Shown here: piece by piece, positions 9,195 through 17,172 of the stretch
Numbering within the stretch: position 1 is the first letter of the stretch
Layout of the letters: each line of letters starts with the position of its first letter
NCBI GenBank assembly: GCA_013816585.1
Contig: JACDEE010000002.1
Span: 221,587-285,586, forward strand
DNA length: 64,000 bases
Direction of reading: 5' to 3'
From: Sphingosinicella sp.
Lineage (GTDB): Bacteria > Pseudomonadota > Alphaproteobacteria > Sphingomonadales > Sphingomonadaceae
Translations under genes and position numbers: made by a program
The notes under the pieces: generated by a model
Databases searched by the model: none
What the model was told of the DNA's origin: nothing
Seen by the model: the letters and a program-made list of their open reading frames with translations, nothing else

Positions 9195-10175
9195 TCAGGC
9201 GTTGACCGCCTGCTTCGGCGCGTTCGCCTCGAAATCGGCCTCGGCCAGGAACTTCTCCGCATCCAAAGCGGCCATGCAGCCCGTCCCCGCCGCCGTGACC
9301 GCCTGGCGATAGATCTTATCCATCACGTCACCGCAGGCGAACACCCCGGGAACGCTGGTTCGCGTGCTTCCCGGATCGACCTTGATGTAATTGTCCTCGT
9401 CGAGCTCGACATGGCCGTTGAACAATTCCGTCGCCGGCGAATGGCCGATCGCGACGAACCCGCCCTCGACATCGATCCGTTCGATCGCTCCGGTCCTAAT
9501 ATCCTTGAGATCCAATGCCACCAGCCCCTCGGGCTCTCCGCCACCGACGAAAGTTTCGACTTCCCGGTTCCAAAGGATCTTGATGTTGGGATGCGCAAAC
9601 AGGCGATCCTGCAGGATCTTTTCGGCACGCAGCGAATCGCGGCGGTGGATCAGGGTGACGTCATGGCTATGGTTGGTCATGTAGAGCGCTTCTTCCACGG
9701 CGGTATTGCCGCCGCCGATCACGGCGACCTTCCGGCCCCGGTAAAAGAAACCGTCGCACGTGGCGCAGGCGGAAACGCCCTTGCCCTTCAAATGCTCTTC
9801 GCTGGGAAGGTTCAGCCATTTGGCCTGTGCCCCGGTCGCGATCACCAGCACGTCGCCGGTATAAACGGTTCCGCCATCCCCGATCAGGCGGAACGGGCGC
9901 TGCGACAGGTCGACCTCGCCGATATGATCCCACATCATCCGGGCGCCGACATGCTCCGCCTGGGCCTGCATCTCCTCCATCAGCCAGGGTCCCTGGATCA
10001 CCTCGCGGAAACCGGGATAATTTTCGACGTCGGTCGTGGTGGTGAGCTGGCCGCCCGGCTGGATACCCTGCACGACGATCGGCGCCATACCGGCCCGCGC
10101 TCCATAAATGGCCGCCGAAAGCCCGGCGGGGCCGGAACCGAGGATAAGCATGCGGGTGGAATGGGTTGCGGGCAT
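9195..10175 (-). CDS. trxB: thioredoxin-disulfide reductase
   Basis: A 326-residue FAD/NADPH flavoenzyme that reduces thioredoxin. FAD-binding MLILGSGPAGLSAAIYGARAG is at the N-terminus, the redox pair is CATCDG (about residue 141), and the NADPH fold is VIGGGNTAVEEALYM. The C-terminal GVFACGDVMDKIYRQAVTAAG completes the FAD site. Length and motif order are those of low-molecular-weight TrxB. The gene is convergent with the ACP gene (18-bp gap) and divergent from the dioxygenase gene. Confidence 0.96.
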   Translation of the reverse strand: MPATHSTRMLILGSGPAGLSAAIYGARAGMAPIVVQGIQPGGQLTTTTDVENYPGFREVIQGPWLMEEMQAQAEHVGARMMWDHIGEVDLSQRPFRLIGDGGTVYTGDVLVIATGAQAKWLNLPSEEHLKGKGVSACATCDGFFYRGRKVAVIGGGNTAVEEALYMTNHSHDVTLIHRRDSLRAEKILQDRLFAHPNIKILWNREVETFVGGGEPEGLVALDLKDIRTGAIERIDVEGGFVAIGHSPATELFNGHVELDEDNYIKVDPGSTRTSVPGVFACGDVMDKIYRQAVTAAGTGCMAALDAEKFLAEADFEANAPKQAVNA

Positions 10176-10315
10176 AAAGTCTCTGTGATGATGGTTCGAT
10201 CAAGCGGAAGATGGGATCGCCCCCTACCCGCCGCAACGCATGTTCCACATTTGCGGGGGCGGAGTCTCGCTGGTAAGGCGACTTATCAACAGAAAATCGA
10301 AAAGTGAGGCGTCCA

Positions 10316-11389
10316 ATGTCCCAGCACGATAACCCCCTGGGCCTCGACGGCTTCGAGTTCGTGGAATTTACCGGGCCCGATCCCGAAGCGCTGGCGGGCC
10401 TCTTCACCGCTTTGGGCTTCACGCACATGGGCAATCACAAGTCCAAGAATGTGCGCCATTATGCGCAGGGCGACATCAACTTCATCCTCAACATGGACAA
10501 GGCCGGCCAGGCGGCGGGATTCCGCGACGCGCACGGGCCCTCCGCCAATGCGATGGCCTTTCGGGTAAAGGATGCAAAAGCGGCATTCGCAATGGCGGTA
10601 GAGCGCGGCGCGACTCCGGTCGATTGCCCTCGGGACTCCGGAGAATTGGAAATCCCCGCGATTGAGGGGATTGGTGGTTCTTACCTCTATCTGGTCGATC
10701 GCTATGGCGCAGAGCAGATTTATGATGTGGATTTTGATCCAGTGCCAGGGGCCACGCGCGACCAACGATCCGCGGGCCTTCACACGCTCGACCATCTGAC
10801 CCACAATGTGAATCGCGGGCGCATGAATCATTGGGCCGAATTTTACGAAAAGATCTTCAATTTTCGCCAGATTCGCTATTTCGACATTGAAGGGCAGCAG
10901 ACCGCCCTTGTTTCGAAGGCGATGACGGCCCCCGACGACAAGATCCGTATCCCACTCAACGAAAGCCAGGACGAACATAGCCAGATCGAGGAATTCCTCC
11001 GGCAATATAAGGGCGAAGGAATCCAGCATATCGCGCTCGCGACGGACGATATCTTCGCCACCGTGGACCGGCTCCGCGCCAATGGGGTGAAGTTCCAGGA
11101 CAGTCCCGATACCTATTTCGACATGATCGATGCGCGGCTCCCGGGCCATGGCCATGATGTCGCCGAGATGCGCAAGCGCAAGATATTGATCGACGGCTCA
11201 CCCGAGACCGGCGAGGGCCTTTTGCTCCAGATTTTCACCGAGAATATGGTGGGTCCGATCTTTTTCGAGATCATCCAGCGCAAGGGGAATCAGGGCTTTG
11301 GCGAGGGCAATTTCAAGGCCCTGTTCGAATCGATCGAACTGGACCAGATTCGCCGTGGCGTCCTGCCGGCGTCGAAGGAACCTGCCTGA
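10316..11389 (+). CDS. hppD: 4-hydroxyphenylpyruvate dioxygenase
   Basis: A 357-residue non-haem iron dioxygenase converting 4-hydroxyphenylpyruvate to homogentisate in tyrosine breakdown. ATG 10316 is chosen because GAGG lies 6 bases upstream. It is a tandem glyoxalase-fold protein. Fe ligands are recognisable as His in LHTLDHLTHNV, His in GIQHIALATDD and Glu in LLLQIFTENMVGP. The Phe-rich C-terminal gate NQGFGEGNFKALFESIE is present. No other tyrosine-degradation gene is nearby, so it seems to be a stand-alone transcription unit. Confidence 0.95.
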   Translation: MSQHDNPLGLDGFEFVEFTGPDPEALAGLFTALGFTHMGNHKSKNVRHYAQGDINFILNMDKAGQAAGFRDAHGPSANAMAFRVKDAKAAFAMAVERGATPVDCPRDSGELEIPAIEGIGGSYLYLVDRYGAEQIYDVDFDPVPGATRDQRSAGLHTLDHLTHNVNRGRMNHWAEFYEKIFNFRQIRYFDIEGQQTALVSKAMTAPDDKIRIPLNESQDEHSQIEEFLRQYKGEGIQHIALATDDIFATVDRLRANGVKFQDSPDTYFDMIDARLPGHGHDVAEMRKRKILIDGSPETGEGLLLQIFTENMVGPIFFEIIQRKGNQGFGEGNFKALFESIELDQIRRGVLPASKEPA

Positions 11390-11476
11390 CCCGACGCCGA
11401 CCGTGTGAGCGCCTGCCGGAACACCCGTCGCGGACAGAGCGTTTCCGCGCTGTAACGTTCAAAAGGGACCAGGAAG

Positions 11477-11614
11477 ATGGACGACCGCGATACCGTCACC
11501 GAAAGGGAAACAATTATCGTCGAGCGCAGCAGCGCCGGCGGTGTGATCGCCGCCATTGCCTTGCTGCTCGTGGTGGTAGCCGTTCTGGCTTATTTCGGAT
11601 TGCTGCCCTTCTGA
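11477..11614 (+). CDS. 45-residue single-span membrane protein
   Basis: A short open frame, ATG 11477 to TGA 11612-11614, with AGGAAG directly upstream as ribosome site. The product begins with a charged segment MDDRDTVTERETIIVERSSA, followed by Gly-Gly and one hydrophobic span of about 20 residues (VIAAIALLLVVVAVLAYFGL) ending at the C-terminal LPF. This architecture, charged head plus one C-terminal helix, recurs in small alphaproteobacterial membrane proteins, but I do not recognise a named family. Function unknown. It stands alone between hppD and a GNAT gene. Confidence 0.6.
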   Translation: MDDRDTVTERETIIVERSSAGGVIAAIALLLVVVAVLAYFGLLPF

Positions 11615-11790
11615 CGATCGGCCGCGCCGGGCCTCATGGTTATGACGGTCCGAGCGCGGGTCGCCGCCACAGGCGTGGTCGGCCGGGATAAAGCGTTCGC
11701 GAGGCGAAGACGCTGCGGATTCGGGATCATTTCCGCAAGCGCCTAGGTCAGCCCTTGCGGATTTGCATCAAACAATCGATCCACGCCCCT

Positions 11791-12321
11791 ATGACCGAGA
11801 TCAAGTATCGCATGGCGACAAAGGCCGATGCAGCCGCCATGTCCGTTCTGGGGCAGCAAAGCTTCATCGAGACCTTTGGCGACCTTTACCGCCCGGAGGA
11901 TTTGGACACCTTCCTGCAAAGGCACAGCGAAGATCGTTGGCGCGAAGAACTCCGCGATGAGGGGATCTCCGTACGAATCGCTGAGCAACAGGGAATATTT
12001 ATCGGCTTTGCCAAGGTCACGCCCTTGGCGTTACCGGTGACTGCCGGGGGTTCACCGGTAGAACTTGCCCAATTCTACATTCTGAAGCCCTGGCAAGGGG
12101 AGGGTATCGCCGCGCCGCTTATGGAATGGGTGCTGGGTGAGGCCCGGTCGCGCGGCGCCGACGCGCTGTTTCTCTCGGTCTTTTCCGAAAATCACCGCGC
12201 GCGCCGTTTTTACGATCGATACGGCTTCGTATTCGTCCAGCCTTACGCTTTCATGGTCGGCGACCAGGCCGACGAAGATCACATTTTGCGTCTCGACCTG
12301 CGCAAGCGTCGGCCTTCCTAG
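11791..12321 (+). CDS. GNAT family N-acetyltransferase
   Basis: A 176-residue acetyl-CoA-dependent acyltransferase. ATG 11791 gives the start MTEIKYRMATKADAAAM. The GNAT core is seen as AQFYILKPWQGEGIAAPLMEWVL, in which QGEGIA replaces the usual Q/RxxGxG/A pyrophosphate-binding signature. It is followed by LFLSVFSENHRARRFYDRYGF (motif B). The ending FMVGDQADEDHILRLDL is common in a subgroup of uncharacterised protein or small-molecule acetyltransferases. Substrate unknown. bioY begins 10 bp downstream on the same strand, so they may share a transcript. Confidence 0.88.
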   Translation: MTEIKYRMATKADAAAMSVLGQQSFIETFGDLYRPEDLDTFLQRHSEDRWREELRDEGISVRIAEQQGIFIGFAKVTPLALPVTAGGSPVELAQFYILKPWQGEGIAAPLMEWVLGEARSRGADALFLSVFSENHRARRFYDRYGFVFVQPYAFMVGDQADEDHILRLDLRKRRPS

Positions 12322-12331
12322 GCGCCGGTGC

Positions 12332-12892
12332 ATGACAGCTGACAATCCGGGCCAATATGGCCAATCCCTGCTCGCGATTGGCTTGGGCGCTCTCGTGATG
12401 GCCGCGGCCTCCCAGATCGAAATTGCGCTAACAGCAGTGCCGCTCACCACGCAGAGCTTCGCCGCCTTGTCGCTCGGTGGATTTCTGGGCTGGAGGCTTG
12501 GCGGAGCTGCCTTGTTGCTATGGTTGCTATTGGGCGCGTCGGGGCTGCCCTTCTTCGCGGACGGCAAGGCTGGCTTCGACCACCTGACAGGAGCGACCGC
12601 CGGATATCTGTTGGCCTTCCCGATCGCGGCGGCGCTGGCCGGCTGGCTGACGGCGACCTTTGCCGCCAAATCCCTCCCCCGCCTCTTCTATGTCATGCTT
12701 GCCGGCCACGCTCTGTGCCTGGTTTCGGGCACCTTTTGGCTTGCGACCCGGATCGGAACCGCCAAGGCGATTGAGGTCGGGATGACCCCCTTCCTGCTCG
12801 GAGCCATCCTGAAATCAGCTCTGGCTGCCCTTACCGTGGCAGTGTTGCTCAAGGTTCGATCGCGGCGTCCCGCTTCCGCCGAAGCCATCTGA
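12332..12892 (+). CDS. bioY: biotin transporter BioY
   Basis: A 186-residue integral membrane S-component for biotin uptake. Six hydrophobic segments are visible. The family signature is in ALTAVPLTTQSFAALSLGGF and GATAGYLLAFPIAAALAGWL. No bioM/bioN ATPase or permease genes accompany it, so it either works alone, as some solitary BioY proteins do, or shares an ECF module encoded elsewhere. No BioR-like TTAT/ATAA palindrome was seen upstream. Its 3' end overlaps the opposing PepSY gene by 44 bp. Confidence 0.9.
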   Translation: MTADNPGQYGQSLLAIGLGALVMAAASQIEIALTAVPLTTQSFAALSLGGFLGWRLGGAALLLWLLLGASGLPFFADGKAGFDHLTGATAGYLLAFPIAAALAGWLTATFAAKSLPRLFYVMLAGHALCLVSGTFWLATRIGTAKAIEVGMTPFLLGAILKSALAALTVAVLLKVRSRRPASAEAI

Positions 12893-13574
12893 GATCCTTC
12901 CGCCACCCCGTCGCGAACAGGAGGTAGAATCCCGTGATCGCAAGCCAGAGGGTGAAGAAAGTAACCGCCACGATCAGGGGATGATTGAAGCTTGTGCGGT
13001 TCAGATAATCCATATTGTGAAGCATCCACAGCACATCCCATAGCCGCCAGCTGTCGTTGCGCCGCTCAAGGAGCTTCCCGGTCGTTCCCGAGACGTAGAA
13101 GGAGCTGTTTCGTTCGTCCGCAAAGTCCACCCGCCATATGGGCAGCTCATGCTCCCTGACGGCAAGGGTTAGTCGGTCGAGCGGTTCGACCCGCTGGACC
13201 CGCGAAGGTTCGTGATAGGCGGCGACCGCGATAGCCTCAGCGAGCGTCGCATCCACCGTCACGGGGCTTCCCGTTTCGCTGTCGAACAGCCGGGTGCCGC
13301 CTGCGATATCTATCTCGATTACCTGCCGGTCGAGCAGAGGAAGCACGGCAAGGCCCGTCACCGGCTGCGAGCCGACCGATGCAAGCGCCCGTCCCCAGCC
13401 GCCGCCGGCCGGCATTGGGATCGTGGGAGTTTCGGGTGCGTGGCCGCCGCTCACCTCCTCATGATCGAGCAGCGCCATTCCGAGGCCGCTGATCGTCCAT
13501 AACAGGAACTGGATGCCGAGGATCAGGCCCACCCATTTATGGATCTTCCTGAACAGCAAGGGCGATATCTTCAC
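12849..13574 (-). CDS. PepSY-domain membrane protein (second of a pair)
   Basis: A 241-residue protein starting at GTG 13574, which overlaps the stop of the upstream PepSY gene (GTGA). It has an N-terminal membrane segment (IHKWVGLILGIQFLLWTISGLGMALL), a periplasmic region with a PepSY-like part (PLDRLTLAVREHELPIWRVDF) and a C-terminal segment (LIVAVTFFTLWLAITGFYLLFA). FADERNSSFYVSGTTGKLLERR is the PepSY strand pattern. Such proteins often accompany TonB-dependent iron uptake, but no receptor is nearby. Role unknown. Confidence 0.8.
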   Translation of the reverse strand: MKISPLLFRKIHKWVGLILGIQFLLWTISGLGMALLDHEEVSGGHAPETPTIPMPAGGGWGRALASVGSQPVTGLAVLPLLDRQVIEIDIAGGTRLFDSETGSPVTVDATLAEAIAVAAYHEPSRVQRVEPLDRLTLAVREHELPIWRVDFADERNSSFYVSGTTGKLLERRNDSWRLWDVLWMLHNMDYLNRTSFNHPLIVAVTFFTLWLAITGFYLLFATGWRKDLRWLRRKRDAAIEP

Positions 13575-14281
13575 GGCTGCGCCCTCCGCCGTTTCCTTGG
13601 AAAGGCGTAGAAGAGCATCCAAATACCGGCCAGCGTCATCGCGAGAGTGAGCCAGCAGGCGAATATCAGCAGGCGGTTGTTGACGTCGTCACGGGTCTCA
13701 TAATCCATGATGTGCGTCATCCAGAAGAAGTCGAAGACGCGCCACAATTCGTGCCGGCGAGTGACAAGCTCGCCCGTCGAGGGTGCGAAATAGAGCGTTG
13801 GCTTGTTCCATCCCTCGAAATCGGCCCGCCAAAGGGGCGCTTCGCGTCCCCTCACTTCGCCCGGAACCTCATTGATCAGCTGCACGCTCGCCAGTTTTTC
13901 GTGCCCGGTGAACCAATGGTCGGCCAGCTGCCTGATCTGGTCTTCGGTGGGAGGCGGCAGGGATAGGCCGGTGGACGCATCGACCAGGGACCGCCCTGCA
14001 TCGGACGCCACGATGTAGGTTGGTCGGCCTAGCAACCAGTGAAGCTTGACCGATTCGGCGCCCGTCACCGAGCGCGCGGCGAGCATCGGGTCGATAAGGG
14101 ATGCGGCTGCGACCGGCCGTAGTTCGCCATCACGAACGAATTGATCGCCATGGATGATGTCGATGCTGATCGCGGTCATATAAAGACCGCTGACCGACCA
14201 GATCAGGGCCTGTATGCCAATCAGCGCCGCTAGCCATTTGTGCGTGCGGCGCGCCACAATCGGCCATCGTCCCTTAGTCAA
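13571..14281 (-). CDS. PepSY-domain membrane protein (first of a pair)
   Basis: A 236-residue protein beginning at TTG 14281, supported by GGAGG about 6 bases upstream. The plan is the same as its downstream neighbour: N-terminal TM (THKWLAALIGIQALIWSVSGLYM), a periplasmic domain with WRADFEGWNKPTLYFAPSTGE, and a C-terminal TM (LLIFACWLTLAMTLAGIWMLFYAF). The two share the HKW...WSVSGLYM/WTISGLGM start and the D..WMTHIMDYETR / LWMLHNMDYLNR segment, so they are diverged tandem duplicates and probably form one complex. Confidence 0.8.
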   Translation of the reverse strand: MTKGRWPIVARRTHKWLAALIGIQALIWSVSGLYMTAISIDIIHGDQFVRDGELRPVAAASLIDPMLAARSVTGAESVKLHWLLGRPTYIVASDAGRSLVDASTGLSLPPPTEDQIRQLADHWFTGHEKLASVQLINEVPGEVRGREAPLWRADFEGWNKPTLYFAPSTGELVTRRHELWRVFDFFWMTHIMDYETRDDVNNRLLIFACWLTLAMTLAGIWMLFYAFPRKRRRAQP

Positions 14282-14489
14282 ATTTGCCTCCGATCAGGAA
14301 AGACGCCCGCCGGAGGCATATCGACGCCGCTCCCGATCAGCAATGGTCCGCCGCCCGCCACAGATTGTTCGCGGGTCATAGGCGTCAGCCAAGCACGGCA
14401 CTCTGCCCGTGGTTTCGGTATCTCCGGATGAGGGATCGATCGCCGCATTGCTAGCAACCGAGTTCAGGCCGCAGTAGGATAATTTTTCA
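14282..14489. other. intergenic stretch left of the island
   Basis: About 208 bases upstream of the PepSY operon and outside the island repeat. It must hold the PepSY promoter, but I see no clear -35/-10 pair, no hairpin with a T-run and no small gene. Before the island arrived this DNA was directly downstream of the tRNA-Met 3' end. Confidence 0.4.
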
Positions 14490-14538
14490 ATGGTAGCGGA
14501 GGAGGGACTTGAACCCCCGACACGCGGATTATGATTCC
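14490..14538. repeat. left attachment repeat (tRNA-Met 3' half)
   Basis: 49 bp identical to 18167-18215. It covers CCA, acceptor 3' strand, T-arm, variable loop and anticodon loop through the 3' strand of the anticodon stem, plus one base beyond CCA, then diverges (AACGGAAC against GCTGCTCT). It is not a functional tRNA because the 5' half is missing. This is the integration scar of the island. Confidence 0.92.
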
Positions 14539-14561
14539 AACGGAACAGCCTATAGACGCGT

Positions 14562-15026
14562 CTACGTAGCACCAGCTTGTTCGCTGCTGCACACTAAGCG
14601 ACGCATCTCGTCCTGAACGTTGCGCACCTTCCCGTTCGCCTCGTCGAATAAATTGAAAGCTAGCACTTGGCCGCCTCGCACGTTCTGTTTCCCAGCGCCG
14701 GAGACGCTGAAGGTGTGCTTGCCGACCTCCTCAAATACAAGGGAGCCCGAAACTCCGCTCCAGGAGCCCCACGTCATTCCCGTCGAGAAGGAGACCAAGC
14801 CCGTGTTCTCGTCGGCGCTATCTACTTTGTAATTTAGAGCATGAATCGCCTTGACTGCGAGCTGTTTGAGTAGTGCTTTAGTCCCCACGAAATTCTCGCC
14901 ATCTAAGGAAACCTTGCTAGGCGCGGGCTCATTCATGGCTGCTGCAACAGGGGCGCCGCACTTGGGGCAGGCCGTTGCGCGGTCAGAGACCTCATGCCCG
15001 CAATCTTCACACGTTACCAATGCCAT
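14562..15026 (-). CDS. zinc-ribbon protein of unknown function
   Basis: A 154-residue protein starting at ATG 15026, seven bases after AGGGGGA; ATG 15032 lies too close to that site. Residues about 5-24 form a CxxC...CxxC zinc ribbon (CEDCGHEVSDRATACPKCG), a common front module of membrane-linked or phage-like proteins. After a short Ala/Pro linker comes a mixed alpha/beta domain (LLKQLAVKAIHALNYKVDSA, TGLVSFSTGMTWGSWSG) that resembles bacterial zinc-ribbon-plus-beta-sheet proteins carried on accessory DNA. No catalytic motif. Island cargo just inside the left repeat. Confidence 0.65.
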   Translation of the reverse strand: MALVTCEDCGHEVSDRATACPKCGAPVAAAMNEPAPSKVSLDGENFVGTKALLKQLAVKAIHALNYKVDSADENTGLVSFSTGMTWGSWSGVSGSLVFEEVGKHTFSVSGAGKQNVRGGQVLAFNLFDEANGKVRNVQDEMRRLVCSSEQAGAT

Positions 15027-15182
15027 ACACATTCCCCCTAACGACGCCTGATAGGACAGTGTGCGACCACAGAGAAGCCTTTCCTCGCAATCCCCGTAAT
15101 AGCTGGTCTCCTCCTGCCGTCAGCATTACCAAAGCGTCAGCGGATGCGTTCACCCTGAACGCGTTCTGCGGGTCCTGAACAG

Positions 15183-15413
15183 GTGAGAGAGCAATTGATC
15201 AGAAGCATCTTGGCGGAGGCCCCAAAGCAGCGCTACGCAGAAATCCAGCAAAGAATTAAGCGCCTTTCCATCACCTTAAATGAGACGCGGAAGGAAATCA
15301 GCCGACTAACTGCCGAACGGAGTGAGATAGCGTTGGCGGCATGTGCCGAGATAGGAAAGTTGGTTCAGCTCTCTGGAAAATTTGGAAAAGCCCAAGCAGT
15401 GAAGGCAGCATGA
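15183..15413 (+). CDS. short helical protein
   Basis: A 76-residue product from GTG 15183. Almost all residues are compatible with helix and residues 15-50 (EIQQRIKRLSITLNETRKEI) look like a coiled coil. No conserved motif is recognised. It sits between the zinc-ribbon gene and the IS element on the island and may be a real cargo gene or a chance frame; composition is more AT-rich than the flanking genome. Confidence 0.4.
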   Translation: MREQLIRSILAEAPKQRYAEIQQRIKRLSITLNETRKEISRLTAERSEIALAACAEIGKLVQLSGKFGKAQAVKAA

Positions 15414-15526
15414 CGCCATGAGCGGATTGAAGGCTCGGGCATTTGCTCGCCAACGACGACCGGTAGTGGATGTTGGGTAATTTCGATTTGAACAAACCGG
15501 TGCGCCGGGATGTCCCCATGGTCTAG

Positions 15527-16345
15527 GCCGTGAACCCATAAACGGGATTCCCTTGGCGGCGGTTTTCTGATTCAGGCTCGTCATGAGCCGATATGACCTG
15601 ACTGATTTCGAGTGGCGCGTGATTCAGCCGCTATTGCCGAACAAGCCGAGAGGCGTGCCCAGGGTCGATGACCGGCGGGTGCTGAACGGGATTTTCTGGG
15701 TGCTGCGTTCGGGCGCGCCGTGGCGCGATCTGCCGGAGCGTTATGGCCCCAGGACAACGTGCTATAATCGCTTCGTGCGCTGGCGCCGGGCGGGCGTGTG
15801 GGACCGGTTAATGGACGCGATCACCGCAGCTTACGATGGCGACATCCAGATGATCGACAGCACTTCTATCCGGGCGCACCAGCAGGCTGCGACCCTAAAA
15901 AGGGGGGTCGAGATCATTGTCTCGGTCGCTCCCGGGGCGGTCTCACGACCAAGATCCACGCGGTGGTCGACCGGCAAGGCTTGCCCGTCAGGCTCGGCCT
16001 GACGGCGGGCCAGGCGCATGATGCACCGGCCGCGCTGGCCCTGCTCGACCGGCTCGAACCGCGGACCATCGTGCTCGCCGACAAGGCCTATGATGCGGGC
16101 AGCATCCGCGACCTCATCGAAGAGCAAGGCGCGGTGCCCAACATCCCCGCCAAGTCCAACCGCAAATGGAAGCCCTGCTTCAGCCGGGCGCTCTACCGCG
16201 AGCGCAATCAGGTCGAGCGCTTCTTCAGCAAGCTCAAGCACTTCCGCCGCATCGCAACCCGCTACGATAAGCTCGCCGAAAACTTCCTCGCCATGGTCAA
16301 GCTCGCCTCAATGCGCCTGTGGTTGCGCGCTTATGAGTCTACGGC
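15527..16345 (+). mobile_element. IS5-family insertion sequence
   Basis: An 819-bp element. The left end GCCGTGAACCCATAAACG and the inverted right end GCCGTAGACTCATAAGCG match at 14 of 18 positions. CTAG stands directly outside both ends (15523-15526 and 16346-16349), the target duplication expected for IS5-type elements; reading the duplication as TA would shift each end by one or two bases. The transposase stop TAG uses the right-hand CTAG. The element lies inside the tRNA-Met island, between the short helical gene and the 236-residue unknown gene. Confidence 0.85.
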
Positions 16346-16349
16346 CTAG
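15583..16349 (+). CDS. IS5-family DDE transposase, two frames joined by -1 frameshift
   Basis: Reading frame A runs 15583-16002 and frame B from about 15798 to 16349. They overlap, and a -1 slip on the A5G6 run at 15897-15907 joins them into one product of about 255 residues. The order is an N-terminal SRYDLTDFEWRVIQPLLP, the first catalytic Asp in MIDSTSIRAHQQAA, GRSRGGLTTKIHAVVD, the second Asp in VLADKAYDAGSIR and the Glu in YRERNQVERFFSKLK. All DDE residues are present, so the element may still be active if the slip occurs. Such two-frame organisation is normal in this IS group. Confidence 0.88.
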
Positions 16350-16371
16350 ATTGGACTCTAGACCGCGCGCG

Positions 16372-17082
16372 TCAGGCGATTAGATCGACCTTCTCGCTCT
16401 GATTACAGAACCGTTCGAGTGCTGACCCGAACCTCTGTGCAACAGATGGTGGAGCGACTGTGATGAACAGAATATTCGGTGCTAACCTGCCCCTCACTAC
16501 AGGCAACCGATGATCGCTACCACATGCAGACATCAATCGTTCCCGAACTTCATGGGCTCTGGCGACGGGATCGCACTGCCGAGCGAACTGGATTCCTATC
16601 ACTGCTTTGCCAAGCCGCAAGAAATCTTCAGCCTCTCTAAACAGGGCATATTTTGGCGAAGTTCGCCTCGTCATTGAAGTGATTTCGAACCCATTATCTG
16701 GATCAAGAAAGACAAGATCGGACTGCGCAAGCGCTGCAAGGGCATTCCGGTGCCAGACGTTGCGATCGTCTGAGCAAATGTATTCGGAGTGAAATAGCGT
16801 TCCGGCGGGAAGCACCTCCCACTCCCCGACTCTGCTCAAGTAGCGCTCCCCGGGATCCGCGAATCTGACGATCTTTTCAAAAAGATCAGAGTTTAGCGAC
16901 CGCCAGACACCTCCTTTCAAATGATGTCGTTTCTCACCGTCCTTATTCGCAGGTCGATCAACATTCTCTGGTCTCGCGAGATACCAATTCACCCCCAAGC
17001 GCAGTTGCAGCTCGGAATGGAGATGCGTCAGGAGAGCATACTTAATGAAGTCGTGTGAATCTCCAAGGTAGCGCTCTTGCAT
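16372..17082 (-). CDS. unknown protein with DPDNGFE motif (island cargo)
   Basis: A 236-residue cytoplasmic protein. It starts MQERYLGDSHDFIKYALLTH and has LVFLDPDNGFEI in the middle, then FREAEDFLRLGKAVIGIQF. This RY-GD-xxDFxKY...DPDNGxE pattern recurs, in my recollection, in uncharacterised proteins on mobile DNA. The D-P-D-N-G strand-loop resembles the catalytic loop of Rossmann-fold methyltransferases (DPPY-like), but the SAM-binding glycine motif is not evident. No membrane segment or signal. The gene is less GC-rich than its surroundings and lies beside the integrase. No function is assigned. Confidence 0.65.
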   Translation of the reverse strand: MQERYLGDSHDFIKYALLTHLHSELQLRLGVNWYLARPENVDRPANKDGEKRHHLKGGVWRSLNSDLFEKIVRFADPGERYLSRVGEWEVLPAGTLFHSEYICSDDRNVWHRNALAALAQSDLVFLDPDNGFEITSMTRRTSPKYALFREAEDFLRLGKAVIGIQFARQCDPVARAHEVRERLMSACGSDHRLPVVRGRLAPNILFITVAPPSVAQRFGSALERFCNQSEKVDLIA

Positions 17083-17172
17083 CGAAGGCCCTTTCGCAAT
17101 TTGAGAGCAGTGCTGGTCCTACGGCTTCCAACAGATAAGAGAAGCTCGACGTTGAAATCGGAAAAAGCGCAC

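Noticed and set aside
12137..12331. Riboswitch or BioR site ahead of bioY
   Set aside because: This is GNAT coding sequence; no palindrome or riboswitch-like fold could be seen.
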